64,000 nt of DNA, taken from assembly GCA_037975125.1 (NCBI GenBank), contig CM075852.1, positions 12,455,814-12,519,813 of the forward strand. Reading direction: 5' to 3'. This document shows positions 25,762-40,938 of the stretch, in pieces (position 1 is the first letter of the stretch; every line of letters starts with the position of its first letter). The DNA is from Latrodectus hesperus (Eukaryota > Arthropoda > Arachnida > Araneae > Theridiidae). The position numbers and the translations under genes are program-made. The notes under the pieces were generated by a model. It was not told the DNA's origin. It worked only from the letters and a program-made list of their open reading frames with translations, and searched no databases.

Positions 25762-27077
25762 CAGGGTGGGGCAAAAGGTATGAATCGGTTTTGACCGGCT
25801 GGTGTTCGGCCTGTAGTGGTGGTGGAAAAAGAGAAGAGGTCTCTTTGTAGCAGTGGGAGAGTCTAGTTATCAGTAGCAACCATGGTTTGGACGGGAGAGC
25901 ATCCTGGGTTTGCTGTTAGGACATTTATGGAAAATGGCCGCTCTGTTATCACCACGCAGACAGCTTTCCGACAGCACTTCCCTATCCCTGTTGAGGGAAA
26001 CGTTCCTAGCGGTATTGCAGTTAGACGTTGGGCTAGGACATTGGAGAACAGCAACTTCTTCGGCAATTGGAAGATCCAGAACTGTAAGAACTCCTGAAAA
26101 TGTCATACTGGTCAGAAATGCTATCGATCAGTCTCCCAGGCGCTCGCCCCGTAGACATGCAGTTGCTTTGGGTATGTCTTGCAGATTTTTAAGGAGAATT
26201 CACGAAGATTTACAGTTTCACCCATACAAAATAACGATATTTCAAGAGCTGTTGCCCCGTGACTTTGAACGTCGACGAAACTGTTGCCAAGAACTCTTGG
26301 ACAGAATTTCAGCAAATTAGACATTTTTAAGCAGTGACGAGGCCCCCTTCCACTTGTGTGGAGCTGTTAATAAACAGAATTATCGCTATTGGGCTAATGA
26401 AAACCCAAGGAAAATTCACCAGAGGCCACTTCACTACTCTAAAATGACTGTATGAGGGGCAGTATCCCAGTTTGGGATTATTGGTCCTTACTTTTTCGAA
26501 GATAATCGACGAACTTTTACTGTCACCACTGAGCGCTATGTGACAATGTTGGAAGAGTTTTTTGAACCTGAACTGGAAAAATTGAGTGCAGAAACAAATC
26601 TGGGAGACACCTGGTTCCAACAGGACGGGGCTACATCCCACACTGCTAGGATTTCAATGGCGAGATTGAGGCAAGTGTACCTCCAGCATTCTTCTCTGTG
26701 GAAGGTGACATGGAGTGACCTGCGCGCTCACCAGATTAGAGTATTTGTGATTTTTTTCTGTGAGGGTATATAAAGTAAAAAGTTTTTAAGCATTGTTCAC
26801 ATACCTTGGAAGAACTGAAGGACAGAATAGCGGAAGTCCATTCCCATCGAAATGTGTAGAAGAGCGGTTGAAAACTTCAGGATTCACCTTCAAGAGTGCA
26901 TCGCGGCTGACGGCCGCCACTTACGTGAAATCATCTTTTATAAGTAAATTTTTGTAAATTTATAAAACTAGATTAGTATCATACTGAATTAGTACAATAT
27001 AAAGCATAATTTCTGTAAGTTGAACAGTTTGTTTTTACCATTTCTTTTAAACGTTTCATAGCTTTTGTTTCACACTG
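25762..27077 (+). mobile_element. Mariner-related DDE transposon with broken transposase, inserted in a TA microsatellite
   Basis: Ends CAGGGTGGGGCAAAAGGTATGAA and CAGTGTGAAACAAAAGCTATGAA (the latter inverted) are matching terminal repeats, with TA on both outer sides (25760-25761, 27078-27079). The transposase starts with MVWTGEHPGFAVR...FMENGRSV at 25882, a DUF4817-type N terminus. A frameshift near 26050 moves the reading to HAVALGMSCRFLRRIHEDL, and a stop occurs at about 26318. The catalytic core reads SDEAPFHLCG...NYRYWANENP (first Asp) and TWFQQDGATSHTA (second Asp) before more breaks. The C terminus with the last acidic residue is not clear. It lies inside the intron of the SEA-domain gene. 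Confidence 0.85.
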
Positions 27078-27424
<347 letters not shown>

Positions 27425-27530
27425 ACTGATATTCCACTCTTAACTGACCGCTTCTCAACTACTGTATATTTATTCTCGCTTCATTAAATGGCAAAGCGAA
27501 AACGGCAAGAACTTTCTTATTTACTTAGTA
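27425..27530 (+). mobile_element. Solo mariner end
   Basis: TGATATTCC.ACTC...CTGA and GCGAAAACGGCAAGAACTTTCT.TTTACTT match the end of the mariner copy at 62370-62487 over about 100 bp. No transposase part remains next to it. Confidence 0.65.
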
Positions 27531-27814
27531 TCATACTCAGTATTTATCTGAAGTTACTTTTTCTTTTAGAATTTTTTATAACTACGCTTAATTTAAATCT
27601 TATCGAATTGTGGTGATTTAATCTGTGTGTTGTGTGTGTGTTAAGCTTTCATAAAAATTCTTTTTTTATTAAATTTAGAATTGAAGCAATTAACTTGATA
27701 ATTTTCTCCAATGTATTTCGAACATGCGTGCTTAATTTAAGTATATTTTCTCCCGTATGTTTGTTTGGTATTTTATTTTTATATCTACATTTAATTACTA
27801 TTTTTCTTTTTTAG

Positions 27815-30800
27815 AGGAACATAGGATTATCCCTCTTTCGAAAAGCGGCTTTTACTTCTATCATCAAAACTGTTTGAAAAGTCATCAGCTGAAACCGAAT
27901 TTTCTTGATAAATATAATTTAATGCTAGAATACTTTCCTTTTTTAAGAAATGACCTATACTCATCTTCTTCAAGAAACAAGTGCATTTTTAAACGTAAAC
28001 AACCAATAAATAAGAATATTTTCTATAATCACATAGCAACTTCTCACCAGGCAGAAGACTTCCCTGAAAATAAAACTCCATTTCACAGAACTAGGAGAAA
28101 AGGAAAATATTTTGATAAATATGTGAGCAGATCTGACTTACAGAAAAAAAATCATTTTATAAAACATGAAAATATTCAGTCAGGCTCACAAAACTATAAT
28201 GAGTCCAAAAGTATTTATGATAAAAAAGTTTTACCATCCAAACCTAATGCATATTCAGAAAAGCACCATCATTATGAAAAAAATGTTAAATTTAGTTCAT
28301 CTTTAAATCCCTTTAGAAATTTGAATAAGAAGGAATTATTCTCATACAACATTGATTCCAATCAAAACTTACGGTCCCTTCTTGATTTTCAAATTGGCAA
28401 ATCTGATTTAATTTCAAAGAACAAGGAAGCTGATTATTCCATGAAATATGTGGAAGTTGGTGACAATGCGGACAGCCAAGTATCTCTAGGACAATCAAAA
28501 TATCTTTTTGATGATAAGAATAAAATGGCACCGGAAACTTACATTAATTATCGCGACTCAAATTCTTCTCATTCTTCCAGAATTATCAATAAAATAATAA
28601 ATAATACAGAAAATGCGAGTAATACACAGCCTTTGAATTTATTTCTTAAATCAAATTTCAATTCTGTAAATTCGACTTCCAGTGTTTATAGCCATAGTCC
28701 AAAATCAATTGTAAATGCATCAGAGTTTAATAATTTTGAGAATGAAAATAAGCAAGAACACTCTAATGGTAAAATATTGATTAATTCACAAGTGAAAGAG
28801 AATATGAATATCAAAGTAAAGCAAGAAACACAAAGTTCATTATTGTTAAACACAGGTAATTTAAATTCCTTAAATTTTGAAACTGCTATCATAAATGATT
28901 CATTAAATAAAAGTATTGTTAATGGAAACCAAACACATCCCCATAGTACTGCAGGAGAAGAATTAAATATTTCTGAAAATAACTCTGAGTTTGGTGATTC
29001 ATTTACTGTTTTAGAAGAATTAATCCCTTCTATATATGACCTTAAAGGTAATTTCAATTCATTCACGGAAACTGTTGTTAATCAAGTTGAATTGAATAAT
29101 AACAACACGGGAATTATGTCACTTAGTGATGTCCCATTCAGCAATGTTTCACCAGGAATAATATCAATTTCTGAATCCAATAATAAAAGTATAAACTTAA
29201 AACAAAATAATAAGTTCAATCCAACTAATACCTCCTTTGAAATACAGCCCTCTACAGTTCCGGAGGAATTTTTAAGTCCTTCTGAGTTTTTTGTTGAATC
29301 AACATACTTTCATACACCTCTAGAAACTGATGACCTTGAATCAGAACAAGAAGTAAACAAAAGGTTCGATGTACCGAAATACAATAATGATGCTGATGAT
29401 TTTATACAAACTGTTGAAAATCCTATAAATTCTACAGAATCTTATAATATTGATACAGACACTCCATACTTCTTGACTGAACTATTATTTAATTTTCCAG
29501 AAAATATTAAATCAGATAGCGAAGCACCACTCATTGAATCACCAATCATGAAGCAAAATGAATCTCTTGCCGAAAAGTTACTTTCAAATGTATCACTTAG
29601 CAATACTATGTCAAAAAAGATGGATTCTATTCTGAATAACGCAATTAATATTCATCATGATTCAAATGTAGATAATCTTGTTCCAGTAAATACGTCAGGG
29701 AAAAATAATGACATGTCAAACATTACGGATTTCAATAAGCTTCAGAATTCTACAATGTTCCAAATTCGGAGAGATAATGATTCAACAAAGAGGAATGAAA
29801 CTAGTATCTTACACCCTTATACAGAGGGTAGCATCAATCTAGAAGAATTATTATTCACTCATGAATTTAAATCAGGTTATAACAATTCAATAAATCAATT
29901 TTCATCAAATAGAAACTTTATACAAGATGAAGTTAAAATAAACAATCTTTCATTATCATTTAAAGGAAACTTGACAAGAAAGAGCTTACATAAGAATCAG
30001 TCTGCTGATAATATTGAAAGAAAACTTTCCACTGTGCCAATTGTACATACCCAGAATAACAACAATTTTTCAGCCATTACCTATCCATTTAATCGGCCTA
30101 CACCATATCCTCTGGCTGATAACACAGATAAGCAACTCAGTGGGAATAATCAAGAATCATTAATCCCAGATGTAAAGAGTCCAGACCAAATTGGTGTGAA
30201 AACAAGTTTTATGAAGCATGGAGAAAATGCTTCTTCATCATGGTTATATAATGAGACAGAAACAGATGAAAAGATGACTATTAGTCCTATAGTCGACAGT
30301 TCAGTCGAGAACACCGTCTACAATTTAAAGGAATTTAATGAGAACATCACAGTTTCAAAGTTTAATACACAAAATTCAAATTACGCATTCTCTGAAGAAT
30401 CTTTAACTGCATCTAAGAATAAAATCAAAAGTAATTCGAATGAAAAGGAAACTACATTATATTCTGCAAAAGATGTCATTTCTCGAAGTCTTCAAGTAAC
30501 ACCTATATCTAAATCCGACGCGATAAATGAACGTAATCAAAACATAAATGTTAAGTATGAACCTTCAGAAAAATCAGAACTTTATACTACAAATACAAAT
30601 GTCGTTGTTACTGTGTTTAGTACAATTCGTAATGAAATATATGATGAATTTCATTCAGAAGAAACATCAGTTTCAAATTTCAATGAAGAAAATAATAATG
30701 ATGATAAAAGCGAAAATATTAATCATGATAATTTTAATGAAAAAGACTTTTTATCGACAAAGAAAAATAATAATTTAGCACCTTCTTCAGACATATTTCA

Positions 30801-33727
30801 CACTAATCCTTTTACTGAAGAACTTAACCACGAGGAAGAAGAAATGATTCAATTGATTCGGACAGAAAGAGATACTTCGAAAACTACTTCGGATAATTTT
30901 CACAGAAGTCAGGTTTTTGATGAATCTGATAATCGACCTAAAACAACAAATTTCGATCTTCGTACTTCAAACAAAATATCTGACAAAACTACATTCATCA
31001 GCAATTTCAGCAAGAATGACGAAGGTTCAGTACCTGAAGTAACAAAGGAAACATTTGGTGAAAGGAACAGTCTTAATGAAACTAGAGGCATTTCACTCAC
31101 TTCTCATACTGGGAGTTATTCAGATCAAAATCTTCGAGGTGGTATAAACTTTCAAGCAGATGTAACCACTGCTTATGGCATAGGAAATAATAATGTAAAC
31201 ACCAAAGCTTATTCTAATAATCAAACAGGAAAAGAATCTATTTCTAATCAAAATGAAAAATTTAACATTCTAACACCTGCAGTTTTCGTTAAGAATAAGG
31301 AATTAGATTTTGAAACATCAACCGTTCTATCAACATTATTTACTGATAAGAAATCAGAAATCAATTTAAAAACTCTATTGAATTTACCAAATGAAGTAAG
31401 AAGCATGTTATTATCCACTGAAGAAAACAAATTAATTACTTTAGGTGAACTTGCTGACAATATTGAGAATATTGATATCAATGTGAATTTAGAACCATCA
31501 ACAGACATTCAAAATAAACACCACCCAATAGACATTGATGTGACCCAATACATTAAAAATAACAATGACGTCGCAGAAAATAGTACAAAATTTATTGATA
31601 TAAGAAATTATTCATTAACTCGTGAAACCCAAGCTGTAGAAGAGAACTATATTGATACCAAAAGCATGGTATGGTCTTTACCACCTGTGCAAACGGGAAG
31701 TAGTGTTGATGAAAGTGAAGGAACAAACTTAAGTATGGATATTCCAATAGTTTTACAGCCTCCTTCAATAAGTGATTCAAATAATACAAGTATTGTTAGA
31801 AGAGAAATAACTACTGTTGCAAATACAAATAATTATTTGGAACACCCGGATCCTGACTATAATGTTATTGATGCAATTGAAGATTTTCAGACTTCACCAG
31901 TAAACAATCTTAGTTCTATCTCTTTTGGTTATTCATTTCCAGAAAAGAACACTCAGTCATCCATTGCTGAAATTTCAACAAAATTATTCATTTTCAAAAA
32001 AGCTAGAAATGAAACTTTTGAAATAACTGATTTTTCAGGTGGCATATTAAATGTTACTAAGCAAACAAATTCATCCATAGAAATTCCTGTCATTCAAAAA
32101 CCTTTAAATACTTCTACCATTGGCTTGCAAGATTTAAGCACCAGTTCAGAAATAAATCTTAAATTAGATCAATCTACTGAATTGGGAAATACTGAATCAA
32201 ATTTTAAGAACAATATTGCAAGTGAGTCTCAAACAGGTAATGGTCTTCCTGATACAATGAGCGTTGGAACAGATGAACTAGTGCGTACCGAGAGAGATAT
32301 GTCTCCATTAACTGAAGAAGTTCTATCTCCATTTACAGAAGAGAAACTTTTCATGAAATCATCAATTGTTTCAAATGAATTAGATACATCACCAAAGGAT
32401 TTAAATGCTGTAAACCAAATAATGGATCCCAAAATACCTATTCTAGATGATGTTCAAAGTATGGTTACACCAACCGATATCTTTAATCGTGCTCATGAAT
32501 CAACGTTGAACCCTATTATTGAAGAAAATAATTTAAGTCCCGTTCTTTCAACGTCATTTCCTATTAACCACCCGGAAGAAAACATTGAAGCTAACGTAAA
32601 AGATGATATTCCGACTGCGGATGGAGATATTGATGATAACCAATATTTTGCAACCTCTAATCAGGAAAACACAGAGCTCATTCGTACTGAAAGAGAAATA
32701 AAATCTTTTGAGGAGGAAGACCAAACAAAACTGCTCACATCTGGTGATAATAAGCTTGAACCTACAAATTCAGAACTAGACTCATCAGGTAATAAAGTAA
32801 CCAATGAAGCTATTACGAGTATAAATCAAAACAATAATAAGCTACCAACTAATGAAAATGTTCCGATAGTCAACAAAGTATTAAATACCTCAGAGACGAG
32901 TTATAATTTAAATTTAGGTGGAGGTGTTGACATAAATATAAGAGGTGTGAGCATAACAACGTCCACTGAGTTTCATTCGGAAAATCCAGAAATAAGTCCT
33001 GCAATCAACGAGAATTTGCATATAAGTGCCAGCACAGACGGTGGATTTACGATTTCAGAGGGAACAACGAGTGTGCATGATGTTTTTAAAGATATAAAAA
33101 ACGCTTCAGCTGTTAAAACTCAGAAGGAAACAGTGACACAAGAAGAAATTCCTCATGAAAGAGATCATGATGAAGAGTTCCCTGATATAGCATCCACAAA
33201 CTTTGACAAGAATACTCTAACTTCTGAACTGGAGATATCTTCAGAATCTGTTTCCCATGGTACGAATAATATCGACCCAGAAGATATCCCCTACGACTAC
33301 ACTCAAAAGGTCTCGAATAACATAACAATTCCCACAGTAAATGTAACGGTTCTAGTTCCAACATCTGTTTATTTTTCTCCCGGCAAAGAAGAAGAAGAAA
33401 CTGATCAAAGTATTAACAGACATGATAGCAGCACCAAACCAGTTGCAAATGAAAATAAAGAAAGGGGTTTTTCACCATCAGAAGATTACGGAAATGATAT
33501 TTCAAAGGAATCTAATAATCAAGAGACCAACTCTGAAGATAGCTCATCCACGACCACAATTGCCACAACGCAGAGTACTGTCATACCATTCCATTTCAAG
33601 ATCGATGCTAACTATGACGAAGTGGTTGGCAAAAAGAAGAGTCAGTTTGAAGAAAGTTTGGCGAAGCAACTTGTTGTTGCAATGAGAATACCCCATGAAT
33701 GTGTTCAAAATCTTCAAGTTTCTAAAG
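27815..33727 (+). CDS. SEA-domain transmembrane gene, giant ectodomain exon
   Basis: A 5913-bp exon, open throughout, lies between the acceptor TTTTCTTTTTTAG (27814) and donor AAAG|GTAAAT. It supplies residues about 66-2037 of the 2240-residue protein. The N-terminal part has a few Cys and the basic motif RTRR (near residue 157), a furin-type site. After that comes a region of more than 1800 residues rich in Asn, Ser, Thr and Glu. It has many N-x-S/T sequons, almost no Cys, and no globular domain that I can name. A short motif LIRTERD, LVRTERD, LIRTERE recurs near residues 1080, 1555 and 1688, each time in an acidic context. The last 50 residues start a SEA domain (FKIDANYDEVVGKKK...SLAKQLVVAM, then CVQNLQVSK). 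The product resembles a membrane-bound mucin or glycosylated spacer; its specific role is unknown to me. Confidence 0.85.
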
Positions 33728-36084
33728 GTAAATTTCTCAAACTTGCATATTATTTGCGTAATGTTTTCCAACAATGAATTTCTATTTGGTTTCTTACAAT
33801 AAGTACATTAAAATACTTCTGCTTTTTTAAAAAAAATATGCGTTTTTTAACAATAATATAAATTGATGAATAGAATAGTTTGTGGATTTCCTTGCAATAT
33901 TCTTAATCGTTATTAGAGAGTAAAAATCTATTCATCAAAATTTTCACACTTTTATTTACAGTGTTGGCAAAAAATGTGATCATACTTAATTTTATGTAAT
34001 AAGCTGAATAACATATATTCGCTTACGCATTTATTATTTTATATTTTGTATTTAAATTAGTTTCAATCAAGTTTCTTTTATTCCATGATCACAATTAGGT
34101 GCAAGAAAAGCAAAATTTTGATATATTATTTTAGTTTTCTTAATTTTGCAAGCTATTTGTAAAAACTAATTAAAACATTGTTATAAGTTTTTTTATAAAG
34201 TAGTTGATACAACTGAAGGCCTTAAAATTGGTTTGGAAGAAAATATTTTATAAAAATAAACTTTATCAATTAATAAACAATCTTTGTTTTAATTTGTATG
34301 CATGTATATTCCAGAAACTTTGTTTAGAATTTAATTTTATACGCATTTTACGTTTTCGAAAGAAGTTAAAAAATTGAACATGAGTAATTATTAAATCTAT
34401 ATTTAAAAAAGTATAAGACGAAGAAAAATGGAAGTTAGAATATTATGAAACAAAACATTTATTATGGCATTAAAAATGGTTAAAATAGTTACATTCAGTT
34501 TCAAAAGAAAATATATATAATAAAAAAAACAAAATCATTATTAGCACGGAACTAATAATAAACAAAGCTATTTATAAACCAAATAGTTCGACCTCCATCT
34601 TTACATCGCTTGTTGAATAGTTTTTTTAAGATCACAAACTAGAAAGCACTAGCGCCATCTCTTATCAGTTAATATAGTTATTATCTCTTATTTGTTAGAA
34701 GAGTTATTATACATCTGTTAAAAGATATTATACTTATAATGAAAAATTTTTAAATAATATTTTGGATGAATTCTATATTAATTACTTGCATATTGAAACA
34801 TTCCTGAAATTTAGTAATATATTGGATAAATTTTAGAAAAGTTAAGCCTGAAATATTATTTGAACTAAAAATAGCAAAAGCCTTTTTTTATATACAAATA
34901 TAGTTATGATAAAATAACCATTAATTTTTACAGAACTTCACAATAACTAGCAATGTATTTCATAAATTATCTTTTCTTAAAATTTACGTATAAAATACAT
35001 TCAATTTTATGAAATTTATACATTATTTCTTCCTAAATATTTCGATTCAATTATTCAACAATTGTTTATATGTGAACAAAACAATTTTCATATTTTTAGT
35101 TTGTATTGCTTTATCTAGCTCTTTACCAAATATACTTATGGTGAATATAATTATCGTGAATCAGTTAAAAAAATTATAAAATGCAGAATCAAAAATAATA
35201 TAAATTTTCAAAGGAATTTTAAAAAATTGGTCCCAAAATAATTAAAATTAGTCTAATCTTTAGAGGAAAGATTATATAAGTATACATAATATAATATGGG
35301 GAATATAATTTAGTCTAAATAAGACAAATGAGAAACATAATTTTACGTTGTACTTATAATAGATTTAAGAGAAAAAAGAGGAAATTTCTTTATTAACAAT
35401 TTTTTTTCGATTTTAATGCGACCTAATGATATTTATTTTTTGATTTTAATAATTTTTTTCGTTTTTTTAAACAAAACAAAAAAAAACAATTATTCATTCA
35501 TTTAACCACAGTACATTAATAGATTTTGGAAATCAAAGCTTGAATTTTTTTTAAAAAACTTAAGTGCCTTAAGCATTATTAAAAATATTAAAATCAATTG
35601 ATTACATATATAAGAAACATGAAAAAACCGAAATAAACATTTGCTTTCTGAAAAATTAGGAATCAGTAAAATTATAACTATGGACCTATAAACTTGGAGC
35701 ACATACCTTAACATTCAGTAAGCTATTAAAGGCCTTGAAGTTAAATCCATGCTTTATATAAAGACAAATAATTTTCAGATTAATAATATAAAATTTACTT
35801 TTATATTAATCATACAATATTTATGTTTAATTAGTTTTTATTATATAACTTTTTAATTGAAAACCTGTGTGCTTTGTTTACTTTAAATTCAGGACAGTAG
35901 CCTTTTAAATTAAATATATATTGATTAATAATTATATTTAATTTATTAATATACATTGTTTAATTTCATTTTAAACAAAATGTATAAAAAATTATGTTAA
36001 ATCTTCATTGATGACATTCAATTCGTCGCTCAGCTGTTACATTAAGTGGGGTACATCAATAATAAGAGCATCTTTTTTCATTAG
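33728..36084. other. Intron of the SEA-domain gene
   Basis: AT-rich intron of 2.36 kb that splits the SEA domain. No exon was recognised. AGCGCCATCTCTTATC near 34650 resembles SINE body fragments but is too short to classify. Confidence 0.7.
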
Positions 36085-36273
36085 GCAGTATCAAAGTGGA
36101 CTTTGATCTCGTTCCTAGCAATGATCATGGTCACATGGGTGACGAGAAAGCTATAAAAGCAGCAGCCGATGAATTGAAGAGAATGATTGATTCTGGGCAA
36201 CTTAATATCAACGATCTGAATGGCAACAGCCTCGTTGTCATTCCACTAGAGCCACCTACCAAGCCACCGCCAG
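36085..36273 (+). CDS. SEA-domain transmembrane gene, exon completing the SEA domain
   Basis: 189 bp between acceptor CATTAG and donor CCAG|GTTTGT; it enters in phase 1 and leaves in phase 1. The first joined codon is Gly, giving GSIKVDFDLVPS. In SEA domains a G-S-[VI]-x-[VI] turn between two beta strands is the self-cleavage site, so the ectodomain may be nicked here but stay non-covalently attached. The remainder (KAIKAAADELKRMIDSG, then LNGNSLVVIPL) completes the domain's last helix and strand at about residues 2050-2090. A Pro-rich linker (PPTKPPP) leads to the membrane span. Confidence 0.88.
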
Positions 36274-36436
36274 GTTTGTAGAAATACTTTTATATATTTC
36301 TTGTAAGCAAATTTAAATATCATTGTTACAGAATTTGAATAAAACAAAATTTAGACCTGAATTTTCTCACATTTAAATCTAATTTCAATTTTAGTAGAAA
36401 AATTGTTTATGTTTGTTTTGTTTATAATCTTTTTAG

Positions 36437-36576
36437 CAAATGAAATGGAACATACAACACTGATCTTGGGTGTTATTATAGGAGCGTTTATTTTAACTGT
36501 AATTGTGGTTGCCATCACAGCAATTGTGGTAAAGAGGAAAACAAGTGGAAACCATCGACTAAGTCCGATTGAAGAG
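36437..36576 (+). CDS. SEA-domain transmembrane gene, membrane-span exon
   Basis: 140 bp between acceptor CTTTTTAG (36436) and donor GAAGAG|GTCAGT; it enters in phase 1 and leaves in phase 0. The exon encodes NEMEHTT, then a hydrophobic helix of about 24 residues (LILGVIIGAFILTVIVVAIT.., residues about 2108-2131). A basic stop-transfer stretch, KRKTSGNHR, follows and sets the topology as N-terminus outside, C-terminus in the cytosol. The reading frame also runs on into the intron for 40 codons (Tyr-Ile repeats from a microsatellite), which is not coding. Confidence 0.88.
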
Positions 36577-36608
36577 GTCAGTAATTCTATATCTATCTAT
36601 CTTAATAC

Positions 36609-36620
<12 letters not shown>

Positions 36621-36651
<31 letters not shown>
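36621..36651. repeat. (CATA)n/(AT)n microsatellite
   Basis: A short tetranucleotide run grades into AT dinucleotides just after the membrane-span exon. It abuts the repeat element that starts at 36655. Confidence 0.9.
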
Positions 36652-36654
<3 letters not shown>

Positions 36655-37740
36655 AAGCTGACCCAGCCACGCGTTGCAGTGGCTGAGTTTTTATAATACA
36701 TTGAATCAATTTTTTACTAATTCTTGGGTACAATCAAATTCATATTTTCTAAAAAAATTTAAAATAGGTATATTCATATTAGATTAAAAATAAAACGTTT
36801 CGCAAAAATTTAAAAGTAATAGGTAAAGTATCGAAATTTTGAAATTAAGCACAAATCAACATATACTTTCTAAATTTACATTTTATTCATCTTATATTAA
36901 ATTATAGTTAGTAATCAGTGACTTACTTATAAAATATACTATATAAATTAAAAACATCTAAAAAATAAATCGTTATAAATGAGGTAGATAACATTGACAT
37001 CGAACTATTATTTTTTCAATTTTTAATTATTAAAACTAAAAAATTTTTCCGCGGTATTATACTGAAATAAAAAAAATTAAAAGTATTTATCATTTGAATA
37101 AATAAATTAGATCAAAATGTTCTACTGAATAAATTAATAATTATCAAATTATAAAATAAAAATTAAAAAAAATAAAAGGGTGTCAAGAAATACTTACATG
37201 TTTTGGAGGTGGTATGAAAATTAGTAGAGAAAAACAGCAATAAATAAAATTTTATTTTACTATTTATAATATTAAAAATATTCAAACTGAACATGCACAA
37301 TAATAACACAATACAAAGTATAATTATGAAAGTGATTCACAAAAAATTGTTATAGTATGATTATACATCATGAAAATATATATGAAAATATATGTACATC
37401 ATGAAAATATAATAATAAAAATATATGTAAATTTTATATTTAACCACGCGATTGCGCGCGCACGTTAATTTTCTCGAAGATGTATAATCTAGAAAAATAA
37501 ACACGTCGCCATCTGCCGAATACCTGTGCAACTTAGATGCTAAACCGCCATCTATTAGGAACTTACAGAACTAAACAATAAATAAACATTAATGTCGTAT
37601 AATAAATATTGAAAATAATAAATAAGAGATAAAAACTATTCTATCTTTTAAGTTGGACTATATTATAAATGGTTACAAAATTTTATCAAAATCCGTTCAG
37701 TAGTTTCGGAGTTTATCGGGAACATACATCGTGACACGAA
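36655..37740. mobile_element. Unclassified transposable element between two AT microsatellites
   Basis: The left edge CCAAGCTGACCCAGCCACGCGTTGCAGTGGCTGAG and the right edge CCGTTCAGTAGTTTCGGAGTTTATCGGG resemble conserved edges of widespread arthropod repeats that end in TA microsatellites. The tract is flanked by (TA)n on both sides (to 36651 and from 37744). The interior is AT-rich apart from a GC-richer patch at 37440-37570 containing GCCATCTATTAGGAAC. No protein was seen. The class is uncertain. Confidence 0.45.
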
Positions 37741-39740
<2,000 letters not shown>

Positions 39741-39751
39741 TCATTTCTTGA

Positions 39752-40154
39752 TTTAGGGCTCGTCACGTGGCTTTGTAATCTATCAAAGTCATGCGATTAA
39801 CATGTCTTCGTATCTGGTGTTAAAAATTTTGCTTTGATTTAGGTCTCGTCGTTGAATTGATTTAGGGCTCGTCACGTGGCTTTGTAATCTATCAAAGTCA
39901 TGCGATTAACATGTCTTCGTATCTGGTGTTAAAAATTTTGCTTTGATTTAGGTCTCGTCTTTGAATTGATTTAGGGCTCGTCACGTGGCTTTGTAATCTA
40001 TCAAAGTCATGCCATTAACATGTCTTCGTATCTGGTGTTAAAAATTTTGCTTTGATTTAGGTCTCGTTGTTGAATTGATTTAGGGCTCGTCACGTGGCTT
40101 TGTAATCTATCAAAGTCATGCGATTAACATGTCTTCGTATCTGGTGTTAAAAAT
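39752..40154 (+). repeat. Tandem repeat, 109-bp unit, 3.7 copies
   Basis: The unit begins TTTAGGGCTCGTCACGTGG at 39752, 39861, 39970 and 40079 (exact 109-bp spacing). The fourth copy stops after CTGGTGTTAAAAAT at about 40154. Copies differ at only a few bases (for example CGTCGTTG, CGTCTTTG, CGTTGTTG), so the amplification is recent. There is an internal short echo GATTTAGGTCTCGT before each unit. It lies in the 4.4-kb intron between the membrane-span and tail exons. Confidence 0.95.
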
Positions 40155-40938
40155 AGCCCTCTGCTGAAGCTGACAATCATCTGACAATCACACGTATTGA
40201 ACTTCTGAACGTATTCTGGGAGAATAAATGAATACTATGATACAATAAAGCCTAATTTCTGTAGATTAAGATTAACTTTGCATGAAAGTTAGAAGTGTGC
40301 TAGTTAGGATTTCTCCTTCATATACGAGACATCTCCACAACTTTTTCTCATACAACAGCTTTTAAATGAAATTTTGTTTTATTTTTTTTTTTTTCATTTA
40401 AAGATGTTGTAAGTTTTGCTACTACCACAAATTTTAAAGAATGTATGGAAAAGATTAACAAATTACAACCTCTTATTCCTATTGCATGAATTTCAAGTGT
40501 ATAATATATCATCTTAGTTGTAACGTTACGCTCTGTAACGAAACAACTCAAAAAAGTTTAAGCAGGGCTGACATCTACCCGTATTTCGACACATTAATTA
40601 ATTTTACTGAATAAAACTCAGAATGTGAAACGAAACTAACATTTAATAAAGCACACAGAACATTACAAACTACAAGGACAAAGTTTACAAGGTCTACTTA
40701 AGAGAGAAAAATATCAACATATGACGTCAGCTCATGCGGGATGCGCACGGCACATGATTGGTGGGTGAGGTGCTGCCATTCACAACATTAGTATAGCAAT
40801 TTTATCGGGCAACAGGGTGTTTTTATTAAATTTTTTAATCTTCTAAACGGGTCAATTTTTCTTACCTCCATAATTTTTTCATATACTTTAAATAATATTG
40901 TACTTTAAATATTCCAAATATTTTTCATTTTTGTGCAG
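40155..40938. other. Intron of the SEA-domain gene, end part
   Basis: Mixed-complexity intron. A GC-richer patch at 40540-40800 contains the inverted pair CGTTACG.../CGTAACG-like bases around 40523 and CACACGGCACATG, probably repeat debris. No exon was recognised. Confidence 0.4.

Noticed and set aside
27757..27814. Start codon at 27757 for the giant open frame
   Set aside because: The 19 codons before 27815 include the polypyrimidine tract and AG of a strong splice acceptor. A signal-peptide exon upstream joins in phase, so this part is intron.
28313..29066. Minus-strand frames of up to 126 codons opposite the giant exon
   Set aside because: Shadows of the long plus-strand coding exon; no motifs or splice sites of their own.
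36403..36696. Continuous frame through the membrane-span exon into the microsatellite
   Set aside because: The strong donor GAAGAG|GTCAGT and the in-phase downstream tail exon show that the part after 36576 is intronic.
39752..40154. CRISPR array
   Set aside because: The 109-bp units are contiguous with no variable spacers, and the window is eukaryotic; it is an ordinary tandem repeat.
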